A DNA stretch of 11,425 bases, taken from contig JALZUL010000257.1 in NCBI GenBank assembly GCA_023301665.1, forward strand, positions 1 through 11,425. Direction: 5' to 3'. Numbering within the stretch: the first letter of the stretch is position 1; each line of letters starts with the position of its first letter. Source of the stretch: Ascidiaceihabitans sp. (GTDB lineage: Bacteria; Pseudomonadota; Alphaproteobacteria; Rhodobacterales; Rhodobacteraceae). Under the pieces are notes generated by a model that saw only the letters and a list, made by a program, of their open reading frames with translations, ran no database searches and was not told where the DNA came from. This document shows, in pieces, positions 7,152 to 11,425 of the stretch. The position numbers and the translations under genes are program-made.

Positions 7152-9350
7152 ATGAGTCAGGTCGACAGAATCACGATGGAACGACGGGGGCGTCTTGCTG
7201 CCGAAAAAATGCTTGAACTTAAGCAAGCAGAGCTTTTTGCCGCCAACCAAAAGCTAGGCAAACACGCCCGTGAGCTGAGCGAAGAAATCGTCGAAACGCG
7301 TGCCAAGTCGGCCATCATTCAAGATGAAAACAAACGGGTAAAATCCGACCTGACGGTTGCCAACCAAAAGATCATGATCGCCGAGCGCCGATTGTGGCAT
7401 TCGGTCGAGACAATCCAAGATGGGTTCGCGTTCTTTAATGCCGAGGGCAATATGATTGCCGCGAACAATTCCTATCTGGCTATCTTTGACGGCCTTGAGA
7501 ATATTCAAACTGGTGTGAATTATGTTTGCATACTTCAAGCGTTGACCGACGAAGGTATCGTTAATACGGGCGATCTGTCCGCCGCTGCGTGGCGTGAAGT
7601 GATGATCGACAGGTGGCAACATCCAAACCCATCTCCGGTGGTTTTACGCCTTTGGAACGACCAATACATCAAAATAGTGGATCGGCGGGGCCATGGTGGG
7701 GATATGGTTTCCTTGGGTCAAAACATCACCGCCACGGTTGAATATGAAAAACAACTTCAGGTCGCTCGCGAAGTCGCGGAAAGCGCCAATAAAGCTAAAT
7801 CGTCGTTTCTAGCGAACATGAGCCACGAAATTCGCACCCCAATGAACGGCGTTGTTGGGATGTCTGACCTATTGGCCGACACGGGGCTCACTGAAGAACA
7901 GCGGCTCTACGTGGATACGATCAAAAATTCTGGTGAGGCTTTGTTGGTCATCATCAATGATGTTTTGGATTACTCAAAAATCGAGGCTGATAAACTCGAA
8001 CTCCACCCCGAGGCTTTCGATCTAGAACGCAGCATTCACGAGATCATTATGCTTTTGCAACCAACCGCTCGGGACAAGAAGCTAACGGTAGCATTGGATT
8101 ACGACTTATTCCTTCCAACGCGGTTCATCGGTGATCCGGGCCGGATACGGCAGGTGCTGACCAACTTGATGGGAAATGCGCTAAAGTTTACGTCGAAAGG
8201 ACATATATTGATCCGTGTCCTAGGTATCCCAAACCCTGAACATGGCAACGCTGAGGTCACGATAACGATTGAAGATACGGGTATAGGGATACCGAAAGAT
8301 ATGGTGGGTCATATCTTTGGTGAATTTAATCAAGTTGAAAATGAGCGAAATCGTCAATTTGACGGAACGGGCCTTGGACTGACAATTTCAAAACGTCTCG
8401 TGACATTAATGCGGGGCGAAATCTGGGTCACCAGTGTTGAGGGTGAAGGGTCCTGTTTCGGCTTCCACATCCCGCTCGACACAGTGGATGCACAAGCGAT
8501 CGTGTTCCCAGTGCTGTCTGATGGGCTGCGTCATGTTTTGATCGTTGACGATGTTCCGGCCAATCGTACCATCCTTGAGCGCCAGCTTGAACAACTGGGA
8601 TTGCGGGTGACCAGCTGTGTAAATGGGCGCGAAGCTTTAGACAAAATAGCAAGTGGCATAGAGATAGATTTGATCCTAACAGATCATAATATGCCGGAAA
8701 TGGGTGGGTTAGAATTGACACAAAAACTGTTCGAACGGGGCATAGATACGCCTGTTATCTTGCTGAGTTCAAACCCCAGCCAAGCCGATAAAGACCCTGC
8801 GCGAAAACACCTCCATGGTTTGATGCAAAAGCCCGTTCCGCGCAGAGAATTGTTTGCAAAACTACGGTCCTTAGAAGAACCAAAGGAGGATTTTATCCCC
8901 CCTATTCCCTCAAGACCAACGCAACCGAAAACCCAATCACAAACGCGAAAAATGCGAATTCTCGCAGCCGAAGACAACAAAACCAACCAGTTGGTTTTTG
9001 GCAAAATGCTCAAAAATTTGGATATCGATCTGGTCTTTGCCAACGACGGCAAAGAAGCGGTGGCAACCTATCAGACCTTTGAGCCTGACCTGATATTCAT
9101 GGACATCTCAATGCCCGTCATGGATGGCAAGGAAGCAACCCGTGAAATTCGTAAGCTTGAAAAAGGCAGGGACAAACCTGTGCCGATCGTTGCTTTGACT
9201 GCACATGCTATGCAGGGTGATGAAAAGGGGATCTTGGACGCAGGGCTCGATCATTACCTAACCAAGCCCCTGCGCAAAGCTGCCATCCATGGTAAGCTCG
9301 CCGAATACCTGCCCGACGATGCAAAACCTTTGGGTGATCTCGAGCTTTAG
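7152..9350 (+). CDS. Cytoplasmic hybrid histidine kinase with two receiver domains
   Basis: This 732-residue two-component signalling protein autophosphorylates on histidine and passes phosphate to its receivers. The order is: a charged, heptad-like coiled coil (about 10-80); a PAS-like sensor domain (80-195) starting RLWHSVETIQDGFAFFN; HisKA with H225 in NMSHEIRTPMNG; HATPase with N-box NLMGNALKF (338-346), G1 DTGIGI (375-380) and G2 GTGLGL (405-410); receiver 1 with D466/D467, phospho-site D511, S539 and K560; a Pro/Thr-rich linker (580-600); and receiver 2 with E607/D608, phospho-site D651, T683 and K705. All key residues are present, so both receivers should work. There is no signal peptide, membrane helix or Hpt domain, so the input is cytoplasmic and any phosphorelay needs a separate Hpt protein. 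The ribosome site before 7152 is weak (GGGAA 13 bases upstream); an ATG at 7176 is an alternative. Its target cannot be read from the neighbours. Some stretches (for example 7921-7980 and 8641-8700) are only about 35% GC. Confidence 0.9.
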   Translation: MSQVDRITMERRGRLAAEKMLELKQAELFAANQKLGKHARELSEEIVETRAKSAIIQDENKRVKSDLTVANQKIMIAERRLWHSVETIQDGFAFFNAEGNMIAANNSYLAIFDGLENIQTGVNYVCILQALTDEGIVNTGDLSAAAWREVMIDRWQHPNPSPVVLRLWNDQYIKIVDRRGHGGDMVSLGQNITATVEYEKQLQVAREVAESANKAKSSFLANMSHEIRTPMNGVVGMSDLLADTGLTEEQRLYVDTIKNSGEALLVIINDVLDYSKIEADKLELHPEAFDLERSIHEIIMLLQPTARDKKLTVALDYDLFLPTRFIGDPGRIRQVLTNLMGNALKFTSKGHILIRVLGIPNPEHGNAEVTITIEDTGIGIPKDMVGHIFGEFNQVENERNRQFDGTGLGLTISKRLVTLMRGEIWVTSVEGEGSCFGFHIPLDTVDAQAIVFPVLSDGLRHVLIVDDVPANRTILERQLEQLGLRVTSCVNGREALDKIASGIEIDLILTDHNMPEMGGLELTQKLFERGIDTPVILLSSNPSQADKDPARKHLHGLMQKPVPRRELFAKLRSLEEPKEDFIPPIPSRPTQPKTQSQTRKMRILAAEDNKTNQLVFGKMLKNLDIDLVFANDGKEAVATYQTFEPDLIFMDISMPVMDGKEATREIRKLEKGRDKPVPIVALTAHAMQGDEKGILDAGLDHYLTKPLRKAAIHGKLAEYLPDDAKPLGDLEL

Positions 9351-9353
9351 CTG

Positions 9354-10130
9354 CTATTTCGCCGTCGGATAGGGGCGAACGAACACAGGTTTATCTTCAG
9401 TCGACATTTCCGGTTGATAGGCATAACCGCCAGTATCAAAATCAAGCAACGACTTGGGGTCGGTCAAGCGGTTTTGAACAATGTAGCGGGCCATCGCACC
9501 ACGTGCTTTCTTGGCATAAAAGCTAACGATCTTTGGGCCCTGACCTTTGTCTTCCATAAAGGCCGGCGTGATCACGCGCAGCTTTAGTGCTTTTGGGGCG
9601 ACGGCACCAAAATACTCTTGGCTGGCACAATTCACCAAAACATCGCTTCCAACCTCAGCGCCTCGGGTATTGAGCGCCTCAGACAACGTGTCACCCCAGT
9701 AGTCATATAGGTTTTTACCACGACTGGTTTTCAAACGACTGCCCATTTCCAAACGATAGGGCTGCATCGAATCCAGAGGCCTCAAAACACCGTAAAGACC
9801 GGATAGAATACGCAAATGATCCTGCGCCCATGCCATTTCATCTTCATCCAATGAGGCCGCCTCTAACCCTTGATATGTATCGCCCGCAAAGGCCAGCGCT
9901 GCGGGGCGGGTAACATCTGCGGTTGGTGCATCCTGAAAGGTCTGGAAACGCTCGTGGTTCAATGTCGCTAAGGCGTCGCTTAGGTGCATCAGCTTTTTCA
10001 AATCAGGAACCGTGAGTTCACGGGCAGTCGCAGCCAAATCAATCGCGTTCTCCTGAAAATCAGGTGCGGTGACCGCAACATCTCGCTCGGCCCAATCCAG
10101 CTTTTTCGCAGGAGAAATTACAACCAACAT
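9354..10130 (-). CDS. yaaA: Peroxide stress protein YaaA
   Basis: This 258-residue protein matches the YaaA (DUF328/UPF0246) family along its full usual length. Clear family blocks are ISPAKKLDW (5-13), LSGLYGVLRPLDSMQPYRLEMG (109-130), LYDYWGD (141-147), NCASQEYF (167-174) and the lysine-rich SFYAKKARG (203-211). In E. coli YaaA is induced by OxyR and lowers free intracellular iron during hydrogen peroxide stress, limiting Fenton damage to DNA; the E. coli protein also binds DNA. The start is well supported by GAGGTG five bases before the ATG. It lies 30 bases after recQ on the same strand, so the two probably share a transcript. Its stop is three bases from that of the convergent kinase gene. 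No OxyR site was recognised. Confidence 0.93.
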   Translation of the reverse strand: MLVVISPAKKLDWAERDVAVTAPDFQENAIDLAATARELTVPDLKKLMHLSDALATLNHERFQTFQDAPTADVTRPAALAFAGDTYQGLEAASLDEDEMAWAQDHLRILSGLYGVLRPLDSMQPYRLEMGSRLKTSRGKNLYDYWGDTLSEALNTRGAEVGSDVLVNCASQEYFGAVAPKALKLRVITPAFMEDKGQGPKIVSFYAKKARGAMARYIVQNRLTDPKSLLDFDTGGYAYQPEMSTEDKPVFVRPYPTAK

Positions 10131-10135
10131 TTCGT

Positions 10136-10141
10136 CACCTC
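10136..10141 (-). promoter_or_regulatory. Strong ribosome site of yaaA in the recQ-yaaA gap
   Basis: GAGGTG on the minus strand lies five bases before the yaaA start. The 30-base gap has no room for a full separate promoter, so yaaA is probably translated independently from a recQ-yaaA message, or from a promoter inside recQ. Confidence 0.55.
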
Positions 10142-10160
10142 TTTCCTATTCAAAATTGAT

Positions 10161-11425
10161 CTAGCTCGCTTCACGCAGCACGTCCAGAAATGCCGTGGCA
10201 AATCGTTCTGCGCGACGTTCACCTAGCAATCTAATCATCGCATCATCGTCATTCGCGCGCATCTGCGCGACCTTTGCCAGCATAGAAGCTGAACAACTCA
10301 GGGGTTTATCAATGCCACCCTCGCCACGGGCTAACGTGGCTTGAACCTCTAGCAAGCGATCATAAACCGATCCCGCATCGCGCCCCGCAAGCTTGCGCCG
10401 TGTTGGGTGCATTTGTGCAGCTTCACCGTTGATGACCTCAAGAAAGGCATCGCCGTAGCTGTCCAGTTTTTTCGCGCCGATCCCACTGATACCAGCCATC
10501 GCATCCAGATCAGCAGGGCGCTTTTCTGCCATCTCGATCAGCGTGCGGTCATTAAAGATAATATAGGCGGGCACACGCGCGGCTTCCGCCAAACCGCGCC
10601 GCTTGGCCTTAAGCGCACTGAGCAGCGGCGCGTCCTCGTCCGATACCATCGCTTTGACAGCAGGGCGGCGGGTCGCGGATTTGATCGTGTCACGACGCAG
10701 CGAAATCTTTGCCTCATCCCGCAGGATCGGCAAGGCCGCATCGGTCATACGCAACGCGCCATGGCGCGATGGATCGGGGCGTATCAAATCGTGGCCCATC
10801 ATTTGACGAAACACGGCCTGCCACTGCGGCTTGTTATATTCGCGCCCAACGCCATAGGTTGGCAAACTATCATGCCCACGCTCGCGGATTTTGTCGGTTT
10901 GGTTGCCCAGCAGGATGTCTATCAAATGGCCCGATCCGAACCATTCTTTGGTGCGTAAAATGGCCGACAACGCCTTGCGCACGGCGACAGTCCCGTCAAA
11001 CACATCAACCGGTGTGTCGCATAAATCGCATTTGCCACAGGTCACTTCGGTTTCATCAAAATAACCTAGCAAAGTCTTGCGCCGGCATTCCAAGGCTTCG
11101 GCCAATCCAAGAAGCGCATTTAAACGACTGTGATCCGCTGCCCGTCGCTCAGGCGGTGCGATGCCCTCGTCAATCTGATTACGACGCAAACGAATGTCTT
11201 CGGGCCCAAACAAAGTAAGCGTTTCAGCGGGGGCGCCGTCACGCCCAGCACGCCCAATCTCTTGATAATAGGCTTCAATGGATTTGGGCAGATCAGCATG
11301 GGCCACCCAGCGAATATCGGGCTTATCAATCCCCATACCAAAGGCGACAGTGGCGACCACAATCAAACCGTCTTCTTGTTGAAACCGGCGCTCGGCAATC
11401 CGGCGATCTTCAGCGTCCATGCCAC
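10161..11425 (-). CDS. recQ: ATP-dependent DNA helicase RecQ, C-terminal part
   Basis: The gene enters from the right edge, so only its last about 420 codons are seen and the DEAD/ATP-binding N-terminal lobe lies outside. RecQ unwinds DNA 3' to 5' in recombination and replication-fork repair. Numbering from the Met codon at 11420: helicase motif V is VATVAFGMGIDKPD (22-35), motif VI is QEIGRAGRDG (53-62), and the RQC zinc site has C112, C128, C131 and C134 (CRRKTLLGYF then CGKCDLC). A winged-helix region follows (about 140-250), then an HRDC domain (263-332) with YIIFNDRTLIEMA and ISGIGAKKL. A further about 65 residues (353-417) look like a degenerate second HRDC domain. That Met is internal, not the true start, since motif V follows within 25 residues. 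It is the likely first gene of an operon with yaaA. Confidence 0.93.
   Translation of the reverse strand, partial: GMDAEDRRIAERRFQQEDGLIVVATVAFGMGIDKPDIRWVAHADLPKSIEAYYQEIGRAGRDGAPAETLTLFGPEDIRLRRNQIDEGIAPPERRAADHSRLNALLGLAEALECRRKTLLGYFDETEVTCGKCDLCDTPVDVFDGTVAVRKALSAILRTKEWFGSGHLIDILLGNQTDKIRERGHDSLPTYGVGREYNKPQWQAVFRQMMGHDLIRPDPSRHGALRMTDAALPILRDEAKISLRRDTIKSATRRPAVKAMVSDEDAPLLSALKAKRRGLAEAARVPAYIIFNDRTLIEMAEKRPADLDAMAGISGIGAKKLDSYGDAFLEVINGEAAQMHPTRRKLAGRDAGSVYDRLLEVQATLARGEGGIDKPLSCSASMLAKVAQMRANDDDAMIRLLGERRAERFATAFLDVLREAS

Overview
The window looks like chromosomal DNA of an alphaproteobacterium, most likely a marine Rhodobacteraceae (Roseobacter-group) species. The basis is the style of the proteins (DUF58 / BatA-DUF4159 / glutamine-amidotransferase-like operon, a divergent cystathionine gamma-synthase family enzyme, YaaA next to RecQ) and moderate GC. 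No taxonomic search could be run, so this is recognition by eye.

Layout. Bases 1-566 hold a perfect 18-bp palindrome, a possible promoter and a secreted outer-membrane beta-barrel gene that stops without its last strand. At about 540-566 this gene runs straight into the C-terminal half of a DUF58 gene (to 981). The shared bases make sense in both reading frames, so the join is a chimeric junction at a short microhomology. It is either a real rearrangement or an assembly artefact. From the DUF58 fragment onward the order is that of a known operon type: DUF58, then a BatA/DUF4159 membrane protein (978-3740), then a membrane protein with a glutamine-amidotransferase-like domain (3737-5779). Both boundaries are ATGA stop/start overlaps. 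The moxR gene and the N-terminal half of DUF58 that would normally come first are missing.

This operon converges, with overlapping stop codons, on a PLP-dependent cystathionine gamma-synthase family gene (5776-6942, minus strand). A 209-bp divergent spacer with two dyad elements separates that gene from a cytoplasmic hybrid histidine kinase with two receiver domains (7152-9350, plus). The kinase gene ends 3 bp from the convergent yaaA gene (9354-10130, minus). yaaA follows recQ (10161 to beyond the window edge, minus) by 30 bp, probably in one operon joining peroxide-stress protection and DNA repair.

How the parts work together. The DUF4159 and amidotransferase-like proteins are probably inner-membrane partners of a MoxR/DUF58 chaperone-type system of poorly known function. 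The kinase has no sensor membrane segments and no Hpt domain, so it should sense a cytoplasmic cue and pass phosphate to a partner encoded elsewhere. I see no tRNA, rRNA, CRISPR array, insertion sequence or phage gene, and no convincing intrinsic terminator. I found no clearly new system; the most notable feature is the junction near 550.
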